Shown in pieces: positions 20,139 to 28,980 of a stretch of 64,000 bases of DNA. The notes under the pieces are model-generated. The model was not told where the DNA came from and did not search any database. It worked only from the letters and a program-made list of their open reading frames with translations. Made by a program: the position numbers and the translations under genes. The stretch comes from Bradyrhizobium sp. BRP22. Its GTDB lineage: Bacteria; Pseudomonadota; Alphaproteobacteria; Rhizobiales; Xanthobacteraceae. How positions within the stretch are numbered: position 1 is the first letter of the stretch; each line of letters starts with the position of its first letter. The DNA lies in NCBI RefSeq assembly GCF_020194175.1, contig NZ_JADYVX010000007.1:124001-188000 (forward strand). The letters run 5' to 3'.

Positions 20139-21523
20139 ATCTGCACTGATGTCGGTTGCACCGACGCGCAGGCAGTCGGCGTCGACGGCGCAGCAACGGT
20201 CGTCGTTGCGTCCTCCGGCAGGCTCTCCGGACTGTTCCATGGCAGCGTGCCGCGGATGAGCCAAGCGGCCGCGATCTCGATCGATTGCTTCTTCAGGGCT
20301 GCGGCGTAGCCAAGAAAGAGAAACAGCGTGATGTCCCGGCTGACCCGGCCGTGGGCAAGTGTCAGCAGAATGGTGAAGGTGAGACCGCAGAGCGCAATCC
20401 GGATCTCGGGTGACATCCGCGCCAGTTTGCGCATGCCCGCGCCGCTGACGGAGAGTGTCAACAGGACGAGCGCCACTCCCGCAATCCAGCCGAATTCAAT
20501 CGCCGCCTGCAGAAAGGTGTTGTGTACCTCGGTGTCGAGGACGCAGCCGAGCCCGATGAAGCGATCTAACCCGAATCCAAATAGGCCCGCGTCTGGAAGA
20601 AGCCGGAAGGCGTCCCGGTACAGCTGGCGTCGGATCGCGACGGAATTGTTCATGTGGATCTGGGAGCAGTCGAGTTGCACGGCTGGAGCTGCACTGGCTC
20701 TACTGGGGCCATCAGCCCGACCTGTACCGGCGGCGCCGACCTTCGACGATTTCGGCTTCTCGATCTCGACAGCCTCGACGAGTTGCGTCGCGAACGTGGC
20801 CGTCATTTCGTGGCGAGCGAGCGTGCCGGCGACGGTTGCCGTGATCACGATGGCGAGGATCGTTGCGCTCAGCCGGCGCCGCGAGGTAGGCGAGAGAATG
20901 ATGCCGATGGCAAGCGTCACCAGCAGGGCCAGGATCGTGTAGCGAACCATGGAGGCCGCGAAAATCGCGATCGGAATGGTTAACAGCAGCGACGCGAGCA
21001 GCGCGTTCCGTGGTGACGAGTTGCCGTTCGCGAGCACCAACAGGCCAAAGCCGAGCAGGGTCGTAAACTGCGCCGGGGCCGCGTCGAACTGGCTGAACAC
21101 CATCGGCTTGCCGTGATCGCTCCACTGCGTCAGCAGCGCAGGGATCGTCGCCAGCGTGCCTGCGGCGACGATAGCCCCTGCAAGGATCAGCAGACCCCGC
21201 ATCGGAAAGAAGTGGCCGCCATTCAGCCGTGCGGCGGGGTAGGCAGCGAGCGTCAGCACCAGCAGGCAGAATTCGTTTGGCTCCGCTCCAATGCCGTTCC
21301 ATGCCAGCGAAATGGCGATGCAGGCGACGAAAATACCGAACAAGGCGTCGCAGGAAGTTGGCGAAAAGGTGCGCCAGTCACCCAGGACGAGCAGGGCGGC
21401 GATCGGTGTGGCCAGGAGCAGGCCGGTTACGAGCGATCCGGCATCGAACGCGCCATGCGCGAGCACCGCGAGCGGGCCGGCTGCTAACAACAGTCCGAGC
21501 CACGTCGACCTGTCGACGAGCAT
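20135..21523 (-). CDS. O-antigen ligase/polymerase-like membrane protein
   Basis: Polytopic inner-membrane protein (462 aa from the ATG at 21523; a TTG two codons upstream is also open). I count roughly ten hydrophobic segments. A large soluble loop (about residues 245-335) carries GLFGFGLDRFIGLGCVLDTEVHNTFLQAAIEFGWIAGVALVLL in two parts. The pattern GFG...HNTFLQ...GW is the Wzy_C/WaaL signature, so it probably polymerises or ligates a surface polysaccharide. No glycosyltransferase genes are adjacent, so the substrate is unknown. The C-terminal tail is Thr/Pro/Ala rich. Confidence 0.75.
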   Translation of the reverse strand: MLVDRSTWLGLLLAAGPLAVLAHGAFDAGSLVTGLLLATPIAALLVLGDWRTFSPTSCDALFGIFVACIAISLAWNGIGAEPNEFCLLVLTLAAYPAARLNGGHFFPMRGLLILAGAIVAAGTLATIPALLTQWSDHGKPMVFSQFDAAPAQFTTLLGFGLLVLANGNSSPRNALLASLLLTIPIAIFAASMVRYTILALLVTLAIGIILSPTSRRRLSATILAIVITATVAGTLARHEMTATFATQLVEAVEIEKPKSSKVGAAGTGRADGPSRASAAPAVQLDCSQIHMNNSVAIRRQLYRDAFRLLPDAGLFGFGLDRFIGLGCVLDTEVHNTFLQAAIEFGWIAGVALVLLTLSVSGAGMRKLARMSPEIRIALCGLTFTILLTLAHGRVSRDITLFLFLGYAAALKKQSIEIAAAWLIRGTLPWNSPESLPEDATTTVAAPSTPTACASVQPTSVQI

Positions 21524-21775
21524 TCGCAAGGGGGAGAATTCCTTCCAGCCGTAGTCGGCCGAGTTCCAACAGTGGAAAGGATCGACTACGCAACTATTAT
21601 GAAACTCTCACGACACTTGGCGGGACGACACCTAGGAATGGTTGCATTGCGGCAGAATTTCACACGGCCCTGCGCCTTGGACTACCGCCGTATCGGAGTT
21701 TCGGAAATCTGCAAGAACCGGTTCGGGGCCGGTTGCCTAAGCCCTTGAACCTCTGTATTGATCCGCCCCGCTTGG

Positions 21776-21849
21776 GGCCACGTGGCGGAGTGGTTACGCA
21801 ACAGTCTGCAAAACTGTGTACCCCGGTTCAATTCCGGGCGTGGCCTCCA
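21776..21849 (+). tRNA. tRNA-Cys (anticodon GCA)
   Basis: The acceptor stem GGCCACG pairs with CGTGGCC. The anticodon stem ACAGT/ACTGT encloses the loop CTGCAAA with anticodon GCA. The T arm is CCCGG-TTCAATT-CCGGG. The discriminator base is T (U73), as expected for tRNA-Cys, and CCA is encoded. A short spacer separates it from the upstream membrane-protein gene, which is divergent. Confidence 0.97.
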
Positions 21850-21892
21850 CTCATACAATCAACGGCTTACGCCTGACAGATGAGAGGCCGCT

Positions 21893-22075
21893 TCAGCAAG
21901 CGGCAAACCAACCATCCGGAAATGGGATGAGCGGCCAGGATGCTTCGTTGTCGTTCGCGGGGCGTGGCGGCGGCTGGAAGCGCGGTAACGGCTGAGCCAT
22001 GAAATCCTCCTGGGGCGTCGGGGCGACGGCTGCTCGCACGACGTCCAACACCAGATCAAATTCGGCTTCGCTCAT
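21893..22075 (-). CDS. Small hypothetical protein (60 aa)
   Basis: Small ORF beginning MSEAEFDLVLDVVRAA with GGAG 6 nt before the ATG. The sequence is Pro-rich and ends PANDNEASWPLIPFPDGWFAAC, a composition I associate with small conserved Bradyrhizobium proteins. An internal ATG at 22000 (MAQPLPRF, 35 aa) has an even better SD, AGGAGGA 4 nt upstream, so a shorter product is possible. No domain or function recognised. Confidence 0.5.
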   Translation of the reverse strand: MSEAEFDLVLDVVRAAVAPTPQEDFMAQPLPRFQPPPRPANDNEASWPLIPFPDGWFAAC

Positions 22076-22234
22076 TGCGCTCTCCGCGGTTCGGGAGCGC
22101 AACGTCGCAAAATGGCTTTGTGGGCGGATTGAGCGGATCGCTCGAATTTTAGCGATTCCGCCACCGCGCCGTAACTTGGTTACCAGAGTCTTGACAGTGC
22201 CGTGTGAACGCTATTGCCCGCGGTCTGACCGCAC

Positions 22235-22250
22235 TGTGAGAAAAATCACA
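22235..22250. promoter_or_regulatory. CRP/FNR-type palindromic operator
   Basis: TGTGA-N6-TCACA, a perfect match to the CRP consensus half-sites and spacing. It lies about 400 bp upstream of the ABC-transporter binding-protein gene and 75 bp upstream of a small ORF. Which CRP-family protein would bind is unknown. Confidence 0.4.
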
Positions 22251-22325
22251 TTGGACTAAAATCAATTCGCATAAGTCGATCGCGCCTGGCGTAGAGCAGG
22301 CACGTGAGCTTAGGGAGATGCGGTG

Positions 22326-22463
22326 ATGAAGGCAAGCACCGTCGGGTTGGCGGCTCTGAAGCGCCGCGCCGGTCGGGTGTCCACTTTCAGCCTCTTCCTC
22401 ACACTGTCCGCGACCGGCTCGGCCATCCGGCAGGAGGCGTGCGCCGCGGTGTTCGAGCCATGA
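22326..22463 (+). CDS. Possible small ORF (45 aa), doubtful
   Basis: ATG preceded by GGGAG 8 nt upstream. The product is basic at its N terminus (MKASTVGLAALKRRAG) followed by a hydrophobic stretch (STFSLFLTLSATGSA), resembling a signal peptide, and ends in CAAVFEP. It could be a small secreted peptide, a leader peptide of the downstream operon, or chance. No homologue recognised. Confidence 0.25.
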   Translation: MKASTVGLAALKRRAGRVSTFSLFLTLSATGSAIRQEACAAVFEP

Positions 22464-22651
22464 ATCGCGTGGGTCAAATGTCAGGTCATCGCCCGAATAC
22501 ATTTTGAGCAGCCTTTGCCCAAACTGCAGGCCCGCTCCATCCAATTTTTTGTACGCCGCCAGACAAGCTTTTGGGGAGCGGTTCCCCGTAGCCTTCTCGT
22601 CGAGCTTTGGGACATGGCCGTGGCCATGACAATGTCGGAGGAGCTGGCAAC

Positions 22652-23554
22652 ATGCAGAAGTGGCTTTGTGGGGAAGCACGGCACACGTCACGTTCGTGGC
22701 GTCGGGCGTTTCTGGGCGCGATTGTCGCCGCCGGATTTCTGGCGCCGCTAAGCGCGCAGGCGGCGGCGCCGTCGGCATGCGCAGCACTGCAGGAGAAATA
22801 TCCGGACTGGAAAGGCAAGACGCTCGTCAATGCGATCAACCCGCATACGCCGGGCTATGAATCGATCGATCCGAAAGATCCCAGCAAGTATGTCGGATTC
22901 GACATCGATCTCGGCGAGATGATCGGCGAATGCCTCGGCTTCAAACTGACCTACAAGGCTGTGACCTTCGCCGCTTTGCTGACGACGCTGGCCAGTGGGC
23001 AGGCCGACATCGTCATCTCGGACATCTACGCCACCGAGGAGCGCGCCAAGGCGGCTGACTTCATCACCTATTCGAAAGTGTTCGATGGCGTGCTGGTCGC
23101 CAAGGGCAATCCGAAAGGCATCAACGGCATCAATCTGTCGCTGTGCGGCGCTGCGGCGGCCGAAAACACCGGCTTCGTCGAGGTGCCGCTGGTGCAGGCC
23201 CTCATTCCCCAGTGCAAGGCCGCGGGCAAGCCGGAGCCGACGCTGCAGCTCTATGACAACAACGCCAATTGCATCCAGGCGATCCTCGCCGGCCGCGCCG
23301 ACACTTACATCAATGACGTCAACACCGTCGATAACGCAGTGAAGGCCTATCCCGACAAGCTTGAGAAAGCGATCGCGGTGACGATCCCCTATTCAGTCGG
23401 CATCGCCGTGCCCAAGGACAAGCCGAAGTTTCGCGACGCGGTGATGGCGGCGCTGACGGAGATCTACAAGTCCGGCGACCAGCTTGCGCTGCTCAAGAAG
23501 TGGGGACTTGATCCCGACAATCTCAAGGAACCGGGCCTTCTTACTGTCAACTGA
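22652..23554 (+). CDS. Amino-acid/amide-type ABC transporter substrate-binding protein
   Basis: Periplasmic family-3 binding protein (300 aa). I place the start at the ATG with GGAGGAG 8 nt upstream (MQKWLCGEARHTSRSWRRAFLG). This gives a signal peptide ending near PLSAQAAA. Conserved SBP_bac_3 segments are YVGFDIDLGEMIGECLGFKL, LASGQADIVISDIYATEERA and AILAGRADTYINDVNTV. The ligand is not predictable. The neighbouring amidases and RidA suggest an amide- or nitrogen-containing small molecule. The stop overlaps the ATG of the fused permease-ATPase gene (TGATG). Confidence 0.88.
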   Translation: MQKWLCGEARHTSRSWRRAFLGAIVAAGFLAPLSAQAAAPSACAALQEKYPDWKGKTLVNAINPHTPGYESIDPKDPSKYVGFDIDLGEMIGECLGFKLTYKAVTFAALLTTLASGQADIVISDIYATEERAKAADFITYSKVFDGVLVAKGNPKGINGINLSLCGAAAAENTGFVEVPLVQALIPQCKAAGKPEPTLQLYDNNANCIQAILAGRADTYINDVNTVDNAVKAYPDKLEKAIAVTIPYSVGIAVPKDKPKFRDAVMAALTEIYKSGDQLALLKKWGLDPDNLKEPGLLTVN

Positions 23555-25182
23555 TGTCCCTGTTCCTGCACTATCTCAGCCTGCCTTACCTGCTCGCGGG
23601 CATCGAGCTCACCCTGGAGGTGACCGCCCTTGGGCTCGCAGGCGGGCTGATCCTCGGCCTGATCCTGGCCTGGATGCAGCTCAGCCGGTTCTGGTGGCTG
23701 TCGGCGATCGCGCGTGGCTACACCGTGATCTTCCGCGGCACGCCGCTGATCCTGCAGATGGTGTTCGCCTACGACGCTCTGCCGCATATCGGCATCAAAT
23801 TGCCGGCCGTGCTCGCGGCCGGCCTGGCGCTCGCCTGCAACGAGGCGCCATTCATCGCCGAGATGCTGCGCGCCGGCGTGCTCGGCGTCGATCGCGGACA
23901 GATATCAGCGGGACAGGCGCTCGGCATGACGCCGGCCGTGCTGATGCGGCGGGTGATCGCGCCGCAGGCGATCCGCACCATGATCCCGGCCTTCGGCAAC
24001 GAGTCCGTCAGCGCGCTGAAGAACTCGTCGCTGGCCTCCGTGATTGCAGTCCAGGAACTGACCCTGCGAAGCACGCAGCTTGCGTCCTCGACCTTCGATT
24101 TCTTCTCGATCTTCTTCGCCTCAGGCCTGATCTATCTCCTGCTGACCAGCGCGATCAGCGGCATCCAGCTCGCGCTGGAATGGCTGCTCGATCTCGACCG
24201 TACTTCGCGTGAACGCAAGCTGGCCGACTATCTGCCCTGGCGCCGGGTCGATCTCTTGACCAAGCTCGAGCTTGCGGAGAAGACCGCACCGGCAGTCGAT
24301 GTCGCGGCTGATATGCTGCCCGACGTCCCGGTGTCGTCGTCCAGGACGCTGACGGCGGATGAGCGTGCCCGGCGCACCGCGACGATCGCGCGCAACAATG
24401 TCGCGGTCGAGGTGAAGGATCTCCGCAAGAGCTACGGCGCGCAAGACGTGCTCGACGGGCTGAATCTCACGGTTCGGGTCGGCGAAGTCATCGCGCTGCT
24501 CGGACCCAGCGGTTCCGGCAAAAGCACACTGCTCCGCTGCATCAACCATCTGGAGAATTGGGACGACGGCACCGTGCGCGTCGGGGGACGGCGGCTCGGC
24601 TTCGACGACAATGGCAAGCCGCTGTCGCCGCGCGCGATCGCCAACGAGCGCGCCAGCGTCGGCGTCGGCATGGTGTTCCAGCAATTCAACCTGTTCAGCC
24701 ATCTGACCGCGAAGGAGAACGTCGCCGGCCCCTTGCGCTGGGTCCATGGCATGACGCGAGTTGATGCCGACCGCCGCGCGCGCGAACTGCTCGACCGCGT
24801 CGGGTTGAGCCATCGCGCCGATGCGCTGCCGCGGCATCTGTCGGGCGGGCAGCAGCAGCGGGTGGCGATCGCCCGAGCCCTGGCGCCAAACCCGAGCGTG
24901 CTGCTGCTGGACGAGCCGACTTCGGCGCTCGATCCCGAACTCGTCAACGAAGTCCTGGAAGTGATCCGGCGGCTCGCCATCGACGACGGGCTGACCATGA
25001 TCATCTCGACGCACCAGATCCGCTTCGCCGACGAGGTGGCCGACCGCGTCGCCTTCCTCAGCGGCGGCAGGATCCTGGAAGAGGGCCCGGCACATGAGGT
25101 GCTCTCCAACCCGCGCAACCCCGTCACCGCGCGCTTCCTCAGCGTGATGGAAGCCGACAAGACGCCGGAGCCGGTGAGATGA
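23554..25182 (+). CDS. ABC transporter permease fused to ATP-binding subunit
   Basis: A 542-aa two-domain protein. Residues 1-225 are a polar-amino-acid-type permease, with EAA loop SAGQALGMTPAVLMRRVIAPQAIRTMIP. A linker (about 225-285) follows, then a complete ABC ATPase: Walker [10 protein letters not shown] at 317-325, signature [15 protein letters not shown], Walker [13 protein letters not shown] and H-loop ISTHQIRFA. In most systems these domains are separate proteins. Here fusion fixes one permease per ATPase, so the transporter is probably a homodimer of this protein. It is translationally coupled to the binding protein and lies 51 bp before the amidase gene. Confidence 0.92.
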   Translation: MSLFLHYLSLPYLLAGIELTLEVTALGLAGGLILGLILAWMQLSRFWWLSAIARGYTVIFRGTPLILQMVFAYDALPHIGIKLPAVLAAGLALACNEAPFIAEMLRAGVLGVDRGQISAGQALGMTPAVLMRRVIAPQAIRTMIPAFGNESVSALKNSSLASVIAVQELTLRSTQLASSTFDFFSIFFASGLIYLLLTSAISGIQLALEWLLDLDRTSRERKLADYLPWRRVDLLTKLELAEKTAPAVDVAADMLPDVPVSSSRTLTADERARRTATIARNNVAVEVKDLRKSYGAQDVLDGLNLTVRVGEVIALLGPSGSGKSTLLRCINHLENWDDGTVRVGGRRLGFDDNGKPLSPRAIANERASVGVGMVFQQFNLFSHLTAKENVAGPLRWVHGMTRVDADRRARELLDRVGLSHRADALPRHLSGGQQQRVAIARALAPNPSVLLLDEPTSALDPELVNEVLEVIRRLAIDDGLTMIISTHQIRFADEVADRVAFLSGGRILEEGPAHEVLSNPRNPVTARFLSVMEADKTPEPVR

Positions 25183-25233
25183 AGCGTCACGCGCCAGAAG
25201 TTCGACCGTTTCGATTCCCGAAGAGGCACTTGC

Positions 25234-26475
25234 ATGAGGCACTTTACGCTGCCGGTCTCGCCGGCCACCGTTCACTGGGGCTACTTCAGCAAGAAGGTCC
25301 AGCCTGCGCTCACGCTGCGCTCGGGCGACCGCGCCACCATCGAGACGCTGACGCACCACGCCAACGACGATTACGAGCGCATGATCGCAGGCGATCCCGG
25401 CGCCGAGAGCGTGTTCCACTGGACGCGTGAGCACAAGGCGGTAGCGCGCCGCGGCGCCGGCCCGACCGAGGGCCCGTTCATCCGCGGCGCCGGCGAGGGG
25501 CTTGGCGTGCACCTCTTGACCGGGCCGGTCGCAATCGAAAACGCCGAGCCCGGCGATGTCCTGGAGGTGCGCATCCTCGACATCAGGCCGCGCCCGAGCT
25601 GCAGCGCCTGCCACGCCGGCCGCTGCTTCGGCTCGAACGTCGCAGCCAATTGGGGATTCCACTACCACGACCTGATCGAAGAGCCGAAGCCGCGCGAGGT
25701 GATCACGATCTTCGAGCTCGATACCTCGGGCGAGCCGTTCGCGAAGGCCGTCTACAATTACGTCTGGACGCCGCAGACCGACCCCGATGGCATCGTGCAC
25801 GCGACCATCGACTATCCCGGCGTGCGGGTCGACCACGCGACCATCCGCAAGCGCGAGAACATCCTTACCGGCGTCAAGGTCCCGGCACGGCTGCACTTCG
25901 GCACCATGGGCCTCGCACCGTCGGAGGCCGACTATGTCAGCTCGATCCCGCCGAGCTATACCGGCGGCAATATCGACGACTGGCGGATCGGGAAGGGCGC
26001 GCGGATGTACTATCCGGTGGCGGTGCCCGGCGCCTTCTTCTCGGTCGGCGATCCCCACGCCGCGCAAGGCGACAGCGAACTCGGCGGCACCGCCATCGAG
26101 ACCTCGCTGACCGGGGATTTCGAGTTCATCCTGCACAAGAAGAACGATCTTGCCGGAACTGCGCTGGAGGGCCTCACGCATCCGATGCTGGAGACCGATC
26201 ATGCCTGGTCGGTCTACGGCTTCACCTATCCGAACTATCTCGCCGAGCTCGGCGTCGATGCGCAGACGGAAATTGCCAACCATTCCAGCCTCGACCGAGC
26301 GATGCGCGATGCATTCCGCAAGCTGCGGCGGTTCCTGATGACCGTGCACCGGCTGAGCGAAGATGAGGCGATCTCGCTGATGTCGGTGGGCGCCGATTTT
26401 GGCGTCACCCAGGTGGTCGACGCCAATTGGGGCGTGCACGGCACAATCCGCAAGAACGTCTTCAGGTGCGACTAA
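25234..26475 (+). CDS. Acetamidase/formamidase family protein
   Basis: A 413-aa member of the FmdA/AmdA family, metal-dependent cytoplasmic hydrolases that release ammonia from formamide, acetamide or related small amides. Family features seen are VHWGYFSKKVQPALTLRSGD at the N terminus, GDPGAESVFHWT, the metal-site region ending SVGDPHAAQGDSELGGTAIE, and VGADFGVTQVVDANWGVHG near the C terminus. It closely resembles the C-terminal half of the next gene, so the two are paralogues. The true substrate is unknown. AGAGG lies 9 nt before the ATG. It is the third gene of the uptake operon. Confidence 0.85.
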   Translation: MRHFTLPVSPATVHWGYFSKKVQPALTLRSGDRATIETLTHHANDDYERMIAGDPGAESVFHWTREHKAVARRGAGPTEGPFIRGAGEGLGVHLLTGPVAIENAEPGDVLEVRILDIRPRPSCSACHAGRCFGSNVAANWGFHYHDLIEEPKPREVITIFELDTSGEPFAKAVYNYVWTPQTDPDGIVHATIDYPGVRVDHATIRKRENILTGVKVPARLHFGTMGLAPSEADYVSSIPPSYTGGNIDDWRIGKGARMYYPVAVPGAFFSVGDPHAAQGDSELGGTAIETSLTGDFEFILHKKNDLAGTALEGLTHPMLETDHAWSVYGFTYPNYLAELGVDAQTEIANHSSLDRAMRDAFRKLRRFLMTVHRLSEDEAISLMSVGADFGVTQVVDANWGVHGTIRKNVFRCD

Positions 26476-26559
26476 TGCATTGAACAAGAGCGACTTTTGA
26501 TCACCGGCTAGAACCTTCTGGCGTCGTTTTGACGCCGCCATTCCTTGGGAGGATGACGC

Positions 26560-28959
26560 TTGTCTGGCACGCGGGTTGCTTCGATCGGCTCTGATTGGGT
26601 CGAGCCGATGAGCTTCCGTCCGTTCACGAGTGAATCCTACGCGCGAGACGACCGCCTGGAGGCCTGGCGGGACGTCCTGGCCGCGGTCGGCCTGCAGCCG
26701 GCTTCCGCAAGCGCATTCGACGATGGTCACGCGACGGCCTCGCACCGCAACGCCGCGGGCGTGGCGCTGACGCGGATCGCCGCGGGATCGCAGGGGATAG
26801 CGCCGCTGCCGCAACCGGGCGAGGGATTGCCGATCGCCCTGCTCCCGATCGAGGACGGCGTGATGCTGCGGCAAGGCGCGAGCCACCGTATCGTTCCGGT
26901 CGGCCATCTCCTGCTGCTGCCACGTCACGGCGACTGGAGCCTCATGTTCCAGCGCGACATGCGTGCGATCATCCTCTCGGTCACAGCGGAAGCGTTGCAC
27001 GGACGCATGATCGGCAGGCCGACCGCGTCCGAAGCCCGCATCGTCGCGCCGGGCGGTCTTGCCGACGTCCTCTCGCGCGTGCTGGATGCGACGTCGCGCA
27101 CCCTGGAGACGCTCAACGACGTCGAATGGGCAACTGTTGCGCAAAGCCTCGTTGATCTCCTGCTGACGCTCGCGCACCAGTCTGGCTCGCCGGCGTCGGA
27201 TGTAGCCGGCACGGCCACGCAAGCCGCGATCCTGCATCGCATCTGCCAGACCATCGAGCGCAACCTCGACGACCCTGAACTTGCGCCTTCGCGCGTCGCA
27301 CAGGCCGAAGGTATTTCCGAGCGCTATTTGCAAAAGCTGTTCGAGGGCGTCGGTGACAATTTCTCCCATTATGTGCGGGAGCGGCGGCTGCAGCGCGCCT
27401 GGGCTGATCTGTCGAACCCGGCACAGGCGCATCAATCGATCTCCGAGATCGCCTATCGCTACGGCTTTAGTGATTCCGCGCATTTCAGTCGCGCCTTCCG
27501 CCACCGCTTCGGCCTGCCGCCGCGCGAGTTTCGCCAGCAGGAGGCCGAGCGCGCAGCGCCGTCGCCGATCGCCGTGGGTCAGCGCGGCTGGCCGCAGGAG
27601 GCGCTTGCGCAATTGCGGCCGCACCAGCCATCACGCGCCGGAAGCAATATCGCCGTCGTCATATCCGAGCCGGCCCAAGACGGCGGGCAGGAGTGCCGCC
27701 CGGCCCACCACCATCTCCCCGTCGACGCGAGCCGCGTGCATTGGGGCTATTTCAGCCGCACGCTTGCGCCGCAGGCCGAGATCAATTCGGGCGACACGAT
27801 CACGATCGAGACCCTGACGCAGCATGCCTCGGACGACCCCGAACGGATGATCACTGGCGATGCCGGTGCCGAAAGCGTGTTCGGCTGGACCAGCGACCGC
27901 AAGAACGTTGACCGGCGCGGCGCCGGTCCGATGGACGCTTCCGTGTTCGGACGCGGCGCGGGCGAGGGCTTCGGCGTGCACATCTGCACCGGCCCGATCG
28001 CGGTGAAGGACGCGCAGCCCGGCGATGTCCTGGAGGTGCGCATCCTCGATATCGTGCCGCGGCCGAGCCGCCATCCGCACCATGAGGGCAGGGTATTCGG
28101 CTCCAGCGTCGCGGCGTGGTGGGGCTATCACTACAACGAGTTGCTCGCCGGCCCCAGGCCGCGCGAGGCGGTGACGATCTACGAAATCGATTTCGCAGGC
28201 GAGACGCCGCATGCGCGTGCGCTCTACTCCTATCGCTGGGAGCCGCAGACTGATCCGTTCGGTGTGGTCCATACCACCTACGATTATCCCGGCATTCCCG
28301 TCGCTCCCGGTTCGGTGAGACGCCGGCACGCCGTGCTCGACGGCATCCGCATCCCGCTGCGGCCGCATTTCGGCGTGATCGCGGTCGCGCCGCGCGAACT
28401 CGATCTCGTCGATTCCGTGCCGCCGTCCTATTTCGGCGGCAATCTCGACAATTGGCGGCTCGGCAAGGGGTCGACGGTCTACCTGCCGGTGTCGGTATCT
28501 GGCGCACTGCTTTCGGTCGGCGATCCCCATGCCACCCAGGGCGACGGCGAGTTGAGCGGGACGGCGATCGAATGCTCGATGACCGGCACGTTCCAGGTGA
28601 TCCTGCACAAGAAAGGCAATCTGGCCGGCCAGCCATTCGCCGATCTCAGCTATCCCCTGATCGAGACCGCGACCGATTGGGTGCTGACCGGCTTCAGCCA
28701 TCCGAACTATCTCGCCGAGTTCGGTGCGCAGGGACAGAGCGAGGTCTATGCGACGTCCTCGCTCGACCTTGCGATGAAGGATGCGTTCCGCAAGATGCGG
28801 CGCTTCCTGATGAACGTCAAAGGGCTCAGCGAGGACGAGGCGATCGCGCTGATGTCGGCGGCCGTCGATTTCGGCGTCACCCAGGTCGTCGACGGCAATT
28901 GGGGCGTGCACGCCATCCTGAGCAAGTGCCTGTTCGAGGATCGGCCTCCTCAGCGATAG
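26560..28959 (+). CDS. AraC-family regulator fused to acetamidase/formamidase domain
   Basis: A single 799-codon frame joining two usually separate proteins. Residues about 20-200 are an AraC-binding-like sensor domain (FRPFTSESYARDDRLEAWRDVL). Residues 224-325 are a full AraC DNA-binding domain with two helix-turn-helix motifs (SRVAQAEGISERYLQKLFEG and ISEIAYRYGFSDSAHFSRAF). Residues 326-382 are a Pro/Ala/Gln-rich linker. Residues about 383-795 are a complete acetamidase/formamidase starting VHWGYFSRTL and containing SVGDPHATQGDGELSGTAIE. It starts at TTG with GGGAGG 7 nt upstream; an ATG at 26608 is the alternative. It may sense or process its own inducer and regulate the operon. Confidence 0.85.
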   Translation: MSGTRVASIGSDWVEPMSFRPFTSESYARDDRLEAWRDVLAAVGLQPASASAFDDGHATASHRNAAGVALTRIAAGSQGIAPLPQPGEGLPIALLPIEDGVMLRQGASHRIVPVGHLLLLPRHGDWSLMFQRDMRAIILSVTAEALHGRMIGRPTASEARIVAPGGLADVLSRVLDATSRTLETLNDVEWATVAQSLVDLLLTLAHQSGSPASDVAGTATQAAILHRICQTIERNLDDPELAPSRVAQAEGISERYLQKLFEGVGDNFSHYVRERRLQRAWADLSNPAQAHQSISEIAYRYGFSDSAHFSRAFRHRFGLPPREFRQQEAERAAPSPIAVGQRGWPQEALAQLRPHQPSRAGSNIAVVISEPAQDGGQECRPAHHHLPVDASRVHWGYFSRTLAPQAEINSGDTITIETLTQHASDDPERMITGDAGAESVFGWTSDRKNVDRRGAGPMDASVFGRGAGEGFGVHICTGPIAVKDAQPGDVLEVRILDIVPRPSRHPHHEGRVFGSSVAAWWGYHYNELLAGPRPREAVTIYEIDFAGETPHARALYSYRWEPQTDPFGVVHTTYDYPGIPVAPGSVRRRHAVLDGIRIPLRPHFGVIAVAPRELDLVDSVPPSYFGGNLDNWRLGKGSTVYLPVSVSGALLSVGDPHATQGDGELSGTAIECSMTGTFQVILHKKGNLAGQPFADLSYPLIETATDWVLTGFSHPNYLAEFGAQGQSEVYATSSLDLAMKDAFRKMRRFLMNVKGLSEDEAIALMSAAVDFGVTQVVDGNWGVHAILSKCLFEDRPPQR

Positions 28960-28980
28960 GACAAGAAAAGGATCACGACA

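Larger units (their letters stand above)
22076..22651. other. Long leader/intergenic region upstream of the amide-uptake operon
   Basis: About 575 bp before the binding-protein gene. It holds a perfect CRP-type palindrome (22235-22250), a possible 45-codon ORF (22326-22463) and a TTGACA at 22191-22196 without a matching -10. A short hairpin GGGGA-gcgg-TTCCCC lies near 22573. No larger gene is present. Confidence 0.5.

Noticed and set aside
22191..22219. TTGACA with possible promoter for the amide operon.
   Set aside because: The -35 is perfect, but no -10 lies at 16-18 nt (only TATTGC at 15 nt), so I did not annotate it.
24121..27624. Very long open frame on the minus strand (over 1100 codons).
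   Set aside because: It is antisense to the transporter fusion and both amidase genes, which have clear motifs. GC-rich third positions remove stops from the opposite strand. The translated product is Arg/Asp/Gln-rich without domains.
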